Notes: generated from the letters alone by a model not told the origin. 64,000 nt of DNA from Dugong dugon (GCA_030035585.1 CM057476.1:20506501-20570500), one strand, 5' to 3'. Positions 10,263 through 22,261 are shown, counted from the first letter of the stretch. Translations and numbers: made by a program.

Positions 10263-10415
10263 AAAAAAAAAAAAAAAGAAGGGATAGGTGAACCAAGAAT
10301 GCAAAATGTTGATAATTGTTGAAACTGAGTGATAAATATTAGGTCTGTGAGTACATGTTATACTATTCTCTCTCTGCTTTGGTGTGTTTGAAATTTTTCA
10401 CAGTTAAAAAAATTA

Positions 10416-11000
10416 GAAATGTTATTTAATATTAATGTTGTCTCAGCTTTTAGTAAGCAGGAAAATAAAAGCACTAGCCAGCTGTTTTTTTCAGCACCCA
10501 ACCTAGCTGGGCTTCTATTCCTGATTCAGGATCCTGAGCAAGTGCTTTCCATCCTCAGGAATTCCATTTCCCCATCCATAAAAGAAGAGGGTGGGACTCC
10601 ACCAGACAATCTCTGAGGTCCCTTCAAGAGTTGGCTCTGACTGCCCATGTTTAAGCACATCAGAAATGGCACATGGAGTCAGATTCTACATCAAAGGGCA
10701 CAAAGGCCCATGGCTGCCTCTAAGGTTGGAGTCAGCCCTTAGACATCCCAACTCCCTTTTAACCTCCTTTTAAGGACTGCTTTCACTGAACCTTCCTGAA
10801 TCCGTTTATTCTTTCAACTGCACCACGTGGAAGATAAGGAGGTCCATTTGTTGGCTCCTTGACGTGTGAGATAGGACTTTAACAGAGGAGCAAGAAGGCA
10901 TAAGGGACCAAGTTAACAGAAACATGCAGAGCTGCCTCATTGCTGGGCAGTGAGAGCAGGGTAGGTCTGAGACAGCCAGGGCCAAGCCCCCAAGGCAGCA
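10416..11000. other. Intron 5 sequence, no recognised element
   Basis: A MIR-like trace (CATCCTCAGGAATTCCATTT) near 10550 is too weak to call. Otherwise no repeat or exon seen before exon 5. Confidence 0.35.
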
Positions 11001-11007
11001 GACTTAC

Positions 11008-11112
11008 TGAGATCTTGGTGAAAATATAGAGTAACATGGACAGAATGGAGAGGTAGATCTGGATCCGCTTGCCTCCAAATCGTTTCCGCAGGTACTCTGG
11101 CATTGTCACCAC
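11008..11112 (-). CDS. SLC5A1: SLC5A1 exon 5 (residues 131-165)
   Basis: This 105-bp exon encodes 35 residues beginning [20 protein letters not shown] and ending LLYIFTKIS. It covers the cytoplasmic loop with the conserved [11 protein letters not shown] signature and TM3. The ending LLYIFTKIS is the SGLT1 form, whereas human SGLT3 has ICVALRIS here, so this exon argues strongly for SLC5A1. The acceptor is CATGCAG and the donor GTAAGT at 11002-11007; phase is 0. Intron 5 on the downstream side is 5015 bp and rich in repeats. Confidence 0.96.
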
Positions 11113-11619
11113 CTGCATGAGATGAAAAGGAGGTCACCATCAGCCAGAGTGACCAGAGGGCCCAGGGCAAGCAGAGCAATGGGATCCACCCTGTGTTAGA
11201 GCCACAGCAGTGTGATTAAGGATTCATAACCCTTGCTGGCCAGAGAAATCTGTGAGGTAGCCAGATGGCCTTGGTCCTCCAGCCTTTTCCTCACCTCAGT
11301 CCCACATGCCCTGCCACTGCAGTGTACCTGGTATCATCCCAGCACATAGAAGGTACCCAGTAAACACCTGTTTTTGAATGAACACATGACCAAAATCAAG
11401 CATAACCAAGAAAGCAGATCCTTGCCCTGGAGGATGAGGGAATTATATATTCCTATACAGAGTACCTACTGTGGACCAGACATCATAACAGTGGAAGCAT
11501 CCTTCCAGTGCACCAAATAAGGTGCCAGGCTGGATTTGCACATCCCCCTCTCTGCAGACAGGCTGTGCCAAGGATTGAGGCTACAGGCCTGCCCAACTGT
11601 CTTCCCAGTCCCTCTCTGC

Positions 11620-11797
11620 AAATTCCAACCACACTTCCTATCTTGCTCCATCAACCCTGAGCCTATTGTTTCCTGGATAAGACATGTGTCACCAACAGTC
11701 TGTGAGCCTCTTGAAGATGCAATCAGCCTTGCGTTTATTCTTTGTTGCTTTTAGCACCTAATGCATAGGCTTACACCTAGTAGGTGCTCATTACATC
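11620..11797 (+). mobile_element. L2 3' end
   Basis: CTGTGAGCCTCTTGAAGATG, then TTTAGCACCTAATGCATAGG and AGTAGGTGCTCATTACAT follow the pattern of the L2 3' end. Diverged. Confidence 0.6.
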
Positions 11798-11805
11798 TCG
11801 CACAG

Positions 11806-11974
11806 CCAAACCAAAAGCCAAACTCATTGCTGTTGAGTCGATTCTGACTTACAGTGACCCAATATAACAGAGTAGAACTGCCCCATATGATTTCCAAGGA
11901 GCAGCTGGTGGATTCGATCTGCCAATTTTTTGGTTAGCAGCCAAGCTCTTAACCACTGCACCACTAGAGCTCCC
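11806..11974 (-). mobile_element. AfroSINE (short type)
   Basis: Antisense copy, AAACTCATTGCTGTTGAGTC at the tail side to TGCACCACTAGAGCTCC at the head, in intron 4. Confidence 0.9.
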
Positions 11975-12460
11975 TTCTCACAGAACAGACGATACTAAAG
12001 CTGTCTTATGTATAACGTGAGACTTGGTCAGGAGACCAATCATGCACGCAGTAGTTGAGTACCAGCTGTGTGCTCAGCAAACAAGGGTGGCTGATATGTA
12101 TAAATGAAGGGGCAAAGATAGAAGCTATATATCAAGGGCAAGTGCATGGCAATACCATGCAAGTACACACCCAGGGCAAGGGGGCATGATACTTCTGAGT
12201 ATACTTTGAAGAGAACAGGGTTACCTAGGGGATTTCCTAGAGGGATGAGTCACGAGCCTGGACTGAAAAAAGCAGTCAGACCCAGGCCAAGTGGACCATT
12301 TAATGCACCCATTGGCAGGCAGGAACTTTACACCTTGGGAGCAAAAGTCAAGCCACAGGTTCTCTGCCAGTTATCCCACAGTCTTGTCTGCCTTCTAGCA
12401 GGACCAAGCTCACATATCATATCTGTCAGCAGGAAAGTGGGTAACAGAGCAGATACTTAC

Positions 12461-12520
12461 CCCAGCCTTAATGTAAATGGGGACAAACACCCAGCCCAGC
12501 ACAACCAGCATACCCAGTAC
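12461..12520 (-). CDS. SLC5A1: SLC5A1 exon 4 (residues 111-130)
   Basis: A 60-bp exon encoding 20 residues, VLGMLVVLGWVFVPIYIKAG, part of TM2 and the following short loop. The motif GW(L/V)FVPIYIKAG is diagnostic of the SGLT branch of SLC5. The acceptor TTTGGTTTCAG and donor GTAAGT (12455-12460) are both strong, and the exon is in phase 0. The first residues differ from human SGLT1 (VLGM against ALVL) but stay hydrophobic. The length equals that of the human segment. Confidence 0.94.
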
Positions 12521-12867
12521 CTGAAACCAAAAAAGAGGTGATGTCAAACCAGGAGGAACCTTAACCCATCCCTGCTGCCTTGTGCAACCACCACACCAAG
12601 CACACACTCCCTCAGTTGCTCAGACCAATCACCTAGCATTGTCTCTTTTTGGCTCTAAGTAAAACTCCCTAAGCGTCATCAGAGACTGGAGAAGGCCTTA
12701 GCTGCCTGATTGGCAGATGGGAACAGGAATTGGACAACAGTGGAGGGGAGCCCAGAAGCCTGCCCACTGCCAGTCACAGCACCAGACCCTAGAGAGAACA
12801 CTGAGTTCTCTGACTCGTCCCTGTAAAATCCCATTTAGAGACCTTTTAATAATAATAATAGAAATGG

Positions 12868-13078
12868 TGCTGTTGTTATTGTTGTGTGCCGTCAAGTCAA
12901 TTCTGATTCATAGCAATCCTATAGGACAGAGCAGAGCTGCCCGATAGGGTTTCCTACGCTTTAATCTTAATGGGAGCAGATTGCCAAGTCTCTTCTCCCG
13001 AGGAGCCACTGGTAGGTTCGAACCACCGACCTTTTGGTTAGCAGTCAAGCACTTAACTGTTTGCAGCACCGGGGCTCC
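12868..13078 (-). mobile_element. AfroSINE (long type)
   Basis: Antisense copy: GTTGTTATTGTTGTGTGCCG tail, TAGGTTCGAACCACCGACC, then AGCACCGGGGCTCC at the head. It lies in the 887-bp intron 3 and makes up about a quarter of it. Confidence 0.9.
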
Positions 13079-13407
13079 TTATAAATGCTGGTAAGCATTT
13101 CTAAACCTCCAGTACAGCGGGAAGGGTAGTGAGGGACTTGGCTTTTTAACACCAATGGGAAAGAGAAGAAAGAAATAGCACTGCCATCAACTCACTCCTA
13201 AATCTCTGTTTCCCCAGTGCTGACCTAGATCAGTGGTTTTCTCATGCCACTCTGGTGGAATGGGAGCAGGACTCTGCAGCTCCAGAAACTGTACCCCTCC
13301 TCCATCTGCACCCTGAGGTGGCCCCAAGGGGTTCCCTAACCTTTAGAGCTCCTCAGAGCACAAGACTCCTTCCAGCTCCAGGATACAGTAAAGATGATGT
13401 TACTCAC

Positions 13408-13512
13408 GTTCCATTCAAAGGCCCCTGTGGCGATGCCTGAAGCTGCTCCCGTCCCCGCCAGTCCCACAAAGTGGCCACTTCCAATGTTACTAGCAAAGAG
13501 AGAGGCTCCAAT
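13408..13512 (-). CDS. SLC5A1: SLC5A1 exon 3 (residues 76-110, TM1 substrate site)
   Basis: This 105-bp exon encodes 35 residues, [20 protein letters not shown] onward to AFEWN. It carries the broken TM1 helix and the start of TM2, which line the sugar and Na2 sites in this LeuT-fold transporter. The residues matching human Asn78, His83, Phe101 and Glu102 (sugar pocket) and Ala76 and Ile79 (Na2 site) are all present, at +6 numbering. The acceptor is TTTCCAG and the donor GTGAGTA at 13401-13407, phase 0. It is preceded by the 24.7-kb intron 2 and followed by an 887-bp intron 3. Confidence 0.96.
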
Positions 13513-14325
13513 CTGGAAACACAGAGATAAAGTCAAGTGAGAACTCTGTGCTTGACATGGATACACACGGTGGGCCAGAGAGAGAAGAGACATGGCAGCC
13601 AAGAGAAGGACAAAGAATAGGAGAAATAGCCAGGAACATGACCCTGCTAGAGTCTGTCAAGGCCACTGGTTCAGAGGACAAAGGTGGGACCTGTGAGGGG
13701 CAGTGGGACTTATCCCCGAATGAGATCATCTGTGAGTTCCTTGTGAGCCCACTGTGCACCCAGTCCAATGCCGAGTAGTAAAGAAGTGTAAGAAAACTTA
13801 GGAAGCCCACCACCCACTGTGCCTCCCCTGGAAGTCCTCCACAAGGCTGTAGGTTCAGGGGCAGGGCCATGCCATTCATTTTCACATCCTCCAGCACACC
13901 TGGCTTGGGGACTTGCCCAATACAGGCTCTTAGCAAATGTGCACGATTTTGTTGAAAGGAATCATTTAAAAGTAAGCCTCTGGGCTTCTGTTAAGGGTGA
14001 TGGGAAAATTTGGAAATGGATAATGGTAACAGTTGAACAACATGATTAGCTTAACAAATGTCATGAATTGTACATGTGAAAAATGTTGAAAAGGCAAATG
14101 ACTTGTTACATATATATTCACTAAAATAAAAATTAATAAAATTAAATTTTAAAAAATGGAAGCCTCTGGGTCTCAGTCCTCACTTGTCAAACAAGATTGG
14201 GGTAAGGGAAGGGAGAATGGGAGCTGGTGATTTCCAAGTGACTCTTAGTTGTTAAACTCTGTGATTCCATGTACTAACAAGTAACAATAGATTATATTAA
14301 TTATAATAATAATTCTATATATCTA
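13513..14325. other. Start of intron 2, mostly unassigned
   Basis: No exon seen. An L1-type 3' end is likely at about 13985-14150 (GATGGGAAAATTTGGAAATG, GTCATGAATTGTACATGTGA, then ATAAAATTAA). The rest is not recognised. Confidence 0.5.
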
Positions 14326-14328
14326 TAT

Positions 14329-14483
14329 AAAACCAAACTGAACCCATTACCGTTGAGTTGATTCCGACTCACAGGACTGAGTAGAACTGCACTGTAGGGT
14401 TTCCAAGTAGTGGCTGGTGAATTTGAACTGCCAACTTTTTGGTTAGTAGCCTAAGCTCTTACCCACTGCACCACCATGGCTCC
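14329..14483 (-). mobile_element. AfroSINE (short type)
   Basis: Antisense copy ending at CACTGCACCACCATGGCTCC; slightly shortened in the CCTATAGGACAGAG block. Confidence 0.88.
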
Positions 14484-14491
14484 ATATCTAT

Positions 14492-15425
14492 ATGTTGTTG
14501 TTGTTAGGTGCCATCAAGTCAGTTCCTACTCATAGAGACCCCATGTACAACAGAACAAAACACTGCCCGGTCCTGTGCCATCCTCACAATCATTAAGGCG
14601 GAGCCCATTGTTGCAACCATTGTGTCAATCCATCTCCTTGAGGGTCTTTCTCTTTTTCTCTAACCCTCTATTATACCAAGCATGATGTCCTTCTCCAGGG
14701 ACTGGTCCCTCCTAATAACATGTCCAAAGTATGTGAGACGAAGTCTTGTCATCCTTGCTTCCAAGAAGCATTCTGGCTGTACTTCTTCCAAGACAGAATT
14801 GTTTATTCTTCTGGCACTCTGTGGTATATTCAATATTATTCGCCAACACCATAAATCAGAGGCGTCAATTCTTCTTCAGTCTTCCTTATTCATTGTCCAG
14901 CTTTCTCATGCATATGAGGTGATTGAACACACCATGGCTTCGGTCAGGCACACCTTAGTCCTTAAAGTGACATCTTTGCTTTCTGACACCTTAAAGAGGT
15001 CTTTTGCCTCAAATTTGACCAATGCAATGCATCGTTTGATTTCTTGATTGCTGCTTCCCTGAGCATTGATTGTGGATCCAAGTAAAACAAAATCTTTGAC
15101 AACTTCAATCTTTTCTGATTATCATGATTTCGCTGATTGTTGTGAGGATATTTGTCTTCTTTATGTTAAGGTGTAATCCATACTGAGGAGCCCTGGTGGT
15201 GCAGTGGTTAAGCATTGAGCTACTAACCAAAGGTCGGCAGTTCGAATCTACCAGCCACTCCTATGGGACAGTTCTACTCTGCCCTGTAGGGTCACTATGA
15301 GTCGGAATAGACTCGACAGCAATAGGTTTAGGATTTGGTTTTTTAATCCATACTGAAGGCTATAGTCTTGGATCTTCATCAATAAGTGCTTCAAGTCCTC
15401 TTCACTTTCAGCAAGCATATCTATA
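14492..15425 (-). mobile_element. RTE-type LINE 3' region
   Basis: Antisense copy starting GTTGTTGTTGTTAGGTGCCA (the RTE end) and running through GGACTGGTCCCTCCTAATAA, CATATGAGGTGATTGAACAC and GTAATCCATACTGA, with an AfroSINE inside at 15187-15343. It encodes the C-terminal part of the RTE protein in broken frames. Confidence 0.88.
15187..15343 (+). mobile_element. AfroSINE nested in RTE, with duplication
   Basis: Head GGAGCCCTGGTGGTGCAGTG (the GA of the element overlaps the duplication), tail GACTCGACAGCAATAGGTTT. The 13-bp duplication TAATCCATACTGA lies at 15174-15186 and 15344-15356. Confidence 0.9.
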
Positions 15426-15832
15426 TAGTGTTGTTATATTTTAGAAAGGTCCTAGAGGCTCCATGGACACCTGTAGAAAACACTGAATTTTTCAAGGATA
15501 CACACATGTCTAAATATACAGATTAGAGGGCAGACTGGAAGAACATATATTAAATACCCAAGAGCAGAGGCCTGAGAGGGAAAAGAAGAATGGGGTTGTG
15601 AATGGGAGACAAAGGAGAAAATATCAGGTGAAACAAGAGCGGGATCTTGCACTGACCAATCAACTCAATTTTTGCCATCAACTCAATTGATCTGAGCAAT
15701 TCTAAAGTTTTAGAACCCTTCCTTACCAAGGAGAAGGTATAGAAGCATTCAGTAAGTACCAAATGAGTATAAGTATCCCCACCCCTGCTAAGCAGATGAG
15801 GGGAGGCTTGTAGTTATTTGTCTAATGTCCCT

Positions 15833-16044
15833 AAACCAAAAAAACCAAATTCATTGCCGTTCAGTTGATTCCGACTCATAGCGACCCTGTAGGACAGAGT
15901 AGAACTGCCCCATAGGGTTTCCAAGGCTATAATCTTTATGGAAGCAAACTGCCACATCTTTCTTCCATGGAGCAGCTGGTGGGTTCGAACCGCGAACCTG
16001 TTGGTTAGCAGCCGAGCACTTAACCACTGTGCCACCAGGACTCC
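15833..16044 (-). mobile_element. AfroSINE
   Basis: Antisense copy with TGGGTTCGAACCGCGAACC and TGTGCCACCAGGACTCCT at the head side; near full length. Confidence 0.9.
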
Positions 16045-16264
16045 TGCTAAAGTCCCTAAGATGGTCCAAATCTGGAATTAAACACATATTTCCCAAAAGG
16101 CAGGTTACTCTGTGGATCCAAGAAACTGCCCTAACTATACCAGCCCTGCTCCCACCGTAAGGCAGCAGGTGCTTAATGCCAAATGTTAAGTCAGACAAAA
16201 GGGAGATCCCTGAAGGCCCAGTAGGAGGGAGGTCTCTGGGAGGATTAGGAGACAGTGATATAAG

Positions 16265-17030
16265 CACATTCATTCATTCCAGCAACAAATAGATTTAGTC
16301 AAGAGACCATGTATTCAATAGCACTGTTCTAGACATTGAGGATTCTGCTGTGAATAACACAGGCAAAATCCCTACTCTCAAGAACCTTACATTCTGACAG
16401 AGGAAACATAAATAAATAAGCAAATTTAAAAAAAAGAATCTAATAGTGGTAAGTGCTGTGAAGAGAATAAAGCAGAGGATGTGATAGGGTGACTCCGTTA
16501 GTGGGAGAGTCAGGGAAGGCCCCTCTGTGGAGTGGACCTGAGACCTGAATGAAAAGTCAACCCTGCAGAGATCAGAAGGAAAGCACCCCAGCAAAGCAAA
16601 GACCCCAGGTGGGAATGAGCCTGTATGCTGGAGAACAGAAAGAAGGCCAGAGTGGCAGTAGGGAACATGGTGGGCAAGACGGAGATTGGTGTGAGACGAA
16701 GCTAGGAAGTCGGTGTGGACTAGATCATGGCAGTGCTAGTAAACCAGGATAGGACGTGTGGATTTTATTCTAAGTGTGATGAGAAAATACTGGAAGGTTT
16801 TAAGCAGAGAAGGGACATGACCTAATTTTCTGTTAAAGATTACTCTGAATTGTGTGGAGACTACAGCGTTTCCGGACAAAGGAGAAAACAGAGACACCAG
16901 GTAGGAGGCTATTGCTGTAGTTCTAGGAAAGAGATGACAGCAGTGTGGACTGGGGCAGGAGGAGTAGAGACAGAGACAAGTGTAGAGCTGGGAATATGTT
17001 TCAGAAATAAAGCTGACAGACCTTGTCAAC
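16265..17030 (+). mobile_element. Diverged L2 LINE
   Basis: L2-like order: CATTCATTCATTCCAGCAAC, TCTCAAGAACCTTACATTCT, GGATTTTATTCTAAGTGTGA, AGAAGGGACATGACCTAATT. No open frame survives. The tRNA-Gly-type SINE starts right at its end. Confidence 0.6.
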
Positions 17031-17032
17031 AG

Positions 17033-17383
17033 ATTGTTGTTGTTGTTAGCTGCCATTAAATTGGCCCTTAACTCATGGAGACCCCATGCACAATGGAATG
17101 AAATGCTGCCTAGTTTTGTCTCATCCCCATGAATGGGTTGGGAAGGGAACTATTGTGACCCATAGGATTTTCATGGGCTATTTTCAGAAGTAGATTGCCA
17201 GGCCTTTCTTCGTAGTCTGACTTAGTCTGGAAGCCTCACTGAAGCCTGTTCAATATCACAGCAACATCCAAAGCACCACTAACAGATGGGTTGTGGCTGT
17301 GCACAAGGTGCAGTGGTTGGGAATCAAACCCAGGTCTCCCGCACAGAAGACGAAAATTCTACCACTGAACCACCGCTGCCCCT
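17033..17383 (-). mobile_element. SINE with tRNA-Gly-like head and RTE-derived body
   Basis: Reading the minus strand, it begins with a tRNA-Gly-like sequence: A-box region GGTGGTTCAGTGGTAGAATT and B-box region GGGTTTGATTCCC. It then carries a block like the RTE 5' end (CCATCTGTTAGTGGTGCTTT) and the RTE 3' end with GTTGTTGTTGTTAG on the plus strand. This head differs from the AfroSINE head, so it is a separate lineage in this window. Confidence 0.75.
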
Positions 17384-17539
17384 ACAAAGAGGGGAAGAGA
17401 CTAATCAAGGGAAACTCTTATATTTGGAACTTGAGTAACTGAGTCGACACCATTCATTAAGAAGAGGAAGACGGGGGAAACCAGGTCTAGAGACATCCAC
17501 CTCTTCTTCTTCAAAGCTTGATGGGGATAACAGCCACTT

Positions 17540-17605
17540 CTTTTTTCTTTTTAACTTTATTATGGTAAAATACATATAGCAAAAGTTTGCCATTTCAACC
17601 ACTAA
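17540..17605 (-). mobile_element. L1 3' tip
   Basis: AACTTTATTATGGTAAAATA followed by TTTGCCATTTCAACCACTA matches the extreme 3' end of the L1 copies at 3665 and 61534. Confidence 0.7.
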
Positions 17606-20150
17606 CAGCCTACTTTCCTTTCGGCATATGGCCTACATATTCTGATCCATTATCTTTTCATCTATCACCTCTCATTTGATAAATGATTAAGCCTAATGCT
17701 GTACTATTAAGAGCATAATTACCAGTAATGATTAACTGCATTAGATTAATCTTAAGTTCAAGAAGGCCTCTCCTTCATCCCCTCAAATGGGGACACTGGG
17801 CTTTAAGCAGGTTCAGGCTCACCATCTGAGAAGGGGATGGAATGGGGGCCAGGAAAGCTTTGGGGATACGAGAATTTTCTGGGCCCAAGTTACCATTCAT
17901 TTCTGTAAGGGTCACCACTGTTCTCTCAGTCAGTCATCTTGGCCTCATCCTGAACTCCCTCCATCCACCCCATGGCCTTCACTCAGTCATTTACCAAGAC
18001 CCTGGCTCTGCCTCCACAATGTCATAGGCATCTAGTGCTTTCTAGATACCCTTCTACCAGCTGGTCACTATCTGTCACCAGAACTGTTGCTTCTGATTCC
18101 CAGCCTCTCCCTCCTATAAACCATCTTACACCCATATGGCCAGTTAACTCCAGAAGTACAACTCAGATCATGCCCGTTCCCTATTCAGAGACCCCCCTGG
18201 ACTCCCAAATGGGGCCTGCCAAGTGGTCTTCCCGACAGCTCCAGGCTTAAAGACATAGTGCTGGGAATTCAGAAAGATGTCAAGGTAAAGTTCCCCTCCA
18301 GTGAGAAACCAACATGGGCTTAAGAATTAGAGTTTGAATGTTTTGGTGACCTCTTACTACTCTCTGGGTGGTCATAACATCTTCAAGTCTCAATCTTCTC
18401 TCATGACAGGGTTATGAGATTATGAATCAATAATGACTGGCACTCAGCTGGCCTTCAGTCAGTATCCTTTCTCTCCCCTCTCCTCCCAAGAGAACATCTA
18501 TGTCACCCTCAAAAACAATTCACAAGAGTTACAATGGCCACCCTTGCTTTATCACCCACATACCCTACCAGATTTTCCCACTACTCCTTCCTCCCAGTAG
18601 TCCACTAACAATGCTTTCATCTCCCTGGCTTCCTAAACACTCTCTGTCCACTCCACACTCACGCTCATGCCCGTTTGGGAATCATGCCCCCTCTAGGGAG
18701 TGACGCAATGAATCACTCAATGATGAACCCGAATCATGGTGTCTTCTGTGATTTCCTCCCACATTCCTTCAGCATTCAGGATTTTAGTCCTTATCTAAAA
18801 CTCCTCTAGCTTGACCTTGCTCAGACTAACTTCTTTCCAAGCCTTCCTCACTCTCTAATGGAGCTCAAGATGCCATTACAAGTACATAGATATTTTTTCT
18901 ACCGCTGGGTAAAATGAGCCAATCTGACCAAACTCAACATGGAAAATGGGGAATAAACTAAAAGCTATTTTCCTTCGACTTTAGGGAATTCACAATCACA
19001 TCTTAGGGCCTAAATTTCCTCTTCTGGAAGGTTGGCAGGAGGGGAAATAAGTGAAGAAATTATAGAATCATAGAATCTTCTAGCATTCATGGGTCCATAG
19101 ATGTTGCAGCTTTAATCTCCTCTGCAATACCCCCAAGTGATGGTCAGCTTCTAGATGCATACTTCTAGTGACAGAGAACTCCCCACCTTACAATGCAGCC
19201 AATTTCATGATGGGACAACTCTAATTATTAAGAGGTCTTTCTTTACCTTGAGCTGAAATCTACCCAATAGTCCTACTTATGCCCTCTGGGTAATACAGAA
19301 CAAATCAAATCTCTCTTCTACATGTCAGCTCTTCCTATAACTGAGGATAGGGGCCATGCCCCCCTCAAGTCTTCTCCCAGCTAAACTTCTCACTTGCCAT
19401 GGACTTGAACCCCAATACCCTTGTCGCTCTCTGCTGCTTTCAGCCCTGTCAGGCTATGTCCCCAGGTGGTCTTCAGACCCAAATGAACTAATCCAGACAT
19501 GGGTTGGTCAGAGGGAGGCAGGCTGCCCTTCTTGACTTCTCATCTGGTTTTAACATCATCTGGCTTCAGATTCTCCTATAAGCCCGCCACTCAGCCATGG
19601 GTCTTTGGCAGTGGCGAGTACAGGGTCAGTCCTTCTAATTCCAGTCACTGTCAGAGAATCTGCCTCTAAATTATTTGGACCATTGAACAAAAACAGATTT
19701 CCTCTTATTGCAGTTTAGCTTCCTGATAGGACCGATTGGGTTTGTCTTGAAAATACAGTGGCTATATCACTTAAAATTTTTCACTTCAGTCCCTCCAGGC
19801 TTTGGCACAAATTTGATGTTTCCCCATGAACCATCTCTCCAGGGAAAGCTACTTAAACCACAAAGGAAAACATTTGGCTAAATACATTTCTCTCCACCAA
19901 CTGTTAATGTTAAAAGTCTGAAGCTACACAATATGGTGGATGTGATTAATATCACTGAACTGTAGGTGTAAAAATGGTTGAAATGGTAAATTTTTGTTAT
20001 ATATACTTTATCACAATTTTTTAAAAAGTTGTAACTTAGCAAAGATTGCATTTATCTCTTGAAACAAAGGGAAGTCATGGTTACTCTTTCAAGACTTAAC
20101 TAGGCTCTTGAAATGGGCTCTCTGGAACATCTACTCTTCGTGTTCTCCAG
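17606..20150. other. Intron 2 sequence, mostly unassigned
   Basis: Traces only: a MIR-like segment at about 18325-18465 (TCTCAATCTTCTCTCATGAC) and an L1-type 3' end at about 19918-20030 (GAACTGTAGGTGTAAAAATG). The rest shows no known repeat, exon or RNA gene that I recognise. Confidence 0.45.
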
Positions 20151-20154
20151 GCCA

Positions 20155-20315
20155 GGAGCCTTATCTTTACCTGGGAGCCTGTGAGAAATGCAAACCCTTA
20201 GTCCCCACCCCAGACCTGCTGAATCAGAGTCCCTAAGGATGGGCCCAGAGATCTGCATTGTAACAACCTTCTGAGAGATTCTTATGCACAATGAAGTTTG
20301 AGAAGTCTGCCCTAT
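20155..20315. mobile_element. MER5-like hAT element
   Basis: TGAGAAATGCAAACCCTTAG, CCCCAGACCTGCTGAATCAG and TCTGCATTGTAACAACCTTC follow the MER5 pattern. Confidence 0.65.
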
Positions 20316-20930
20316 GCTATACTGAAAGTCATCATTTCCTCCTTAAACTTGTGTTGACATCTCTTCGGGAGCACAGAGATTAGCTAGACAACTGGAATGC
20401 TAAGATGTGGAGGACAAAAAGTTTTGTGGGGGGTGAAAGAGGCTCTCTCCAAAATTCCTGCTTAACCCCCAAAGTTTTAAAGGTCTGCTAACATGCACTC
20501 ATGCTGCCCATTAGGAGACACTATCATTTCAATCAAATGCCAATGTATCGCACATGGACCGAAGGAAAATTTGACTGATCCACGCTGGTGAAACCCCAGA
20601 ACAGGTGGGCTCAGTCAAATAAAGACTTCCAGAATATCCTCTCAGCACAGCAAAGTTATTGAGACAATATTTCTAATGGACATCTACAGAGACCACTCAA
20701 AGTCTTTGTGGGACATCCTTCCAAAGACAGTTTATGGAGTTGTAAGAGTTCCCAGGGATCATCTCAACTGCCAGAGGCAACAAAGACTGCCTACTGGAGA
20801 ATACCTCTGCCATGGCATGAAGCTGGAAAGAGGAATTACAGGCGCTCAAGGCTCTCTGCAATCCAGCCCCATCCTCCTTCCCCATTCCCAGCAGTCCCTC
20901 CATGCACTTTCATGTCCCCTAAGCTCTGGC

Positions 20931-21147
20931 TGAAGGTCCCTGGGTGGAGCAAATGGTTTGCACTCAACTTCTAACCTAAAGGTTAGCAGTTCAAACCCAT
21001 CCAGCGGTGCTGCAGAAGCAAGCCTTCCAGAAGAAATCTGCTTTCATAAAGATTACACCCAAGAAAAGCCTATGAAACTGTTCTACTTTGTAACACATGG
21101 GGTCACCATGAGTTGGAATCACTCAACAGCAATGGGTTTTTTTTAAG
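20931..21147 (+). mobile_element. AfroSINE (long type)
   Basis: Head GGTCCCTGGGTGGAGCAAAT, B-box region GGTTAGCAGTTCAAACCC, tail GAGTTGGAATCACTCAACAG then a T run. Confidence 0.88.
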
Positions 21148-21204
21148 CTGTGACTAAATCACACTGACTCAGTCTCCTAGGATGTGACATGCACAACAGA
21201 CATG

Positions 21205-21545
21205 CTCTGTGCCTTCCTGCCTCCTGCCTTTGTTTGTTGCATTTCTCTCTGCTTGGAACGCCCTCTTCTTTGAGCTCTGCCTACCTGAAAATGAAGCTCA
21301 GTCCCGCCTCTCCTCTGACTCCAACCAGAGCCATCTCCTCCTTCTCTAATTCTTACCCCATGTGCTGTCTGTTCCACTCTCGTGGTGCATGTCACATCCC
21401 ATATTGGTAACTACTTCTGTGCAAGTTCTGTCCCCCAAGTGTCTTCTGGCCTCAAAGAGCATTTCTGCTTCCGCTTAGCACAGGACCTTCCTTGCATGTG
21501 GCAAGCCCTCAGCAAAGGTTTGCTGAAGGAGCAAGTAAGTGACAT
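21205..21545 (+). mobile_element. Diverged L2 3' region
   Basis: Pattern of an L2 end: TTTCTCTCTGCTTGGAACGC, AGCCCTCAGCAAAGGTTTGC, GAAGGAGCAAGTAAGTG. Confidence 0.5.
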
Positions 21546-22261
21546 CAAATCACTGGATGCTCCTCTGGGAGAAACAACAGGGACCAGGGCAGCCAGATGC
21601 CTTAGATCTGCATTTGCTCTTCACAAGGACAGGCCAAGGGCCACTCTTTTCTGGGAAGAGGCAACAAACCTGGCCTGCCAAGGGCTCATAAGGGGCCCAA
21701 AGGAGAGTGGAGCATACTAGAGATTCAGAAGCACTCAGAGGCATCGATATGGTGACCTGCAAGCTCAGCATTAATAAGAACAAGACCACAAAGGAGATCT
21801 GACCGCCTTGTGGGCTAGTCCATCAAATACACAAATTTCTTTAATGATAACTCTTGGTGTTTGCAAGTAAACAGATTCTTCCATATATTTCTGATAGAAA
21901 TGTGAATCTATACAATCTTTCTGGAAAGCAGTATGGATTAAAACCATTTAAAATTTCATCACCTTCCACTATATAATCCTACTTTTCGGACTAGATTTTA
22001 AGTAAACCAGAGATGCAGACAGAGATCTATATATAAGGAATGTTTGTTAGAAAGTTCACTGCTACATTATACACAATAGAGGAAAACTGGAAACAATACA
22101 AATGTCCAACAGTAGCAAAACGATTAGATAAATTAAGGTACATACATATGATAGAATATTAAGCAGCCATTAAAAATTATAGCTTTGAGTAATTTGTCAT
22201 GACATGGTGAAATGCTCATAATAAAATGTCAAATAAAAAAAACATACAAAACAATATGCCA

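Larger units (their letters stand above)
9070..10415 (+). mobile_element. Old L1 (ORF2 end and 3' UTR) with an insertion
   Basis: Sense ORF2 remnants at about 9070-9560 (for example GGACACTATCAAGAAAGTGA and CCAGAATATATAAAGAACTG). An L1M-type 3' UTR follows at 9660-9905 (GATCCTGATTCAAACAAACC, GATGTCTGGGATTTGATTC) and resumes at 10278-10415 (AATGTTGATAATTGTTGAAA). An unrelated element fills the gap at about 9909-10262. Confidence 0.7.

Noticed and set aside
17033-17383. tRNA-Gly gene
   Set aside because: The tRNA-like part has both promoter boxes but lacks a proper acceptor stem pairing and continues into RTE-derived sequence, so it is a SINE head.
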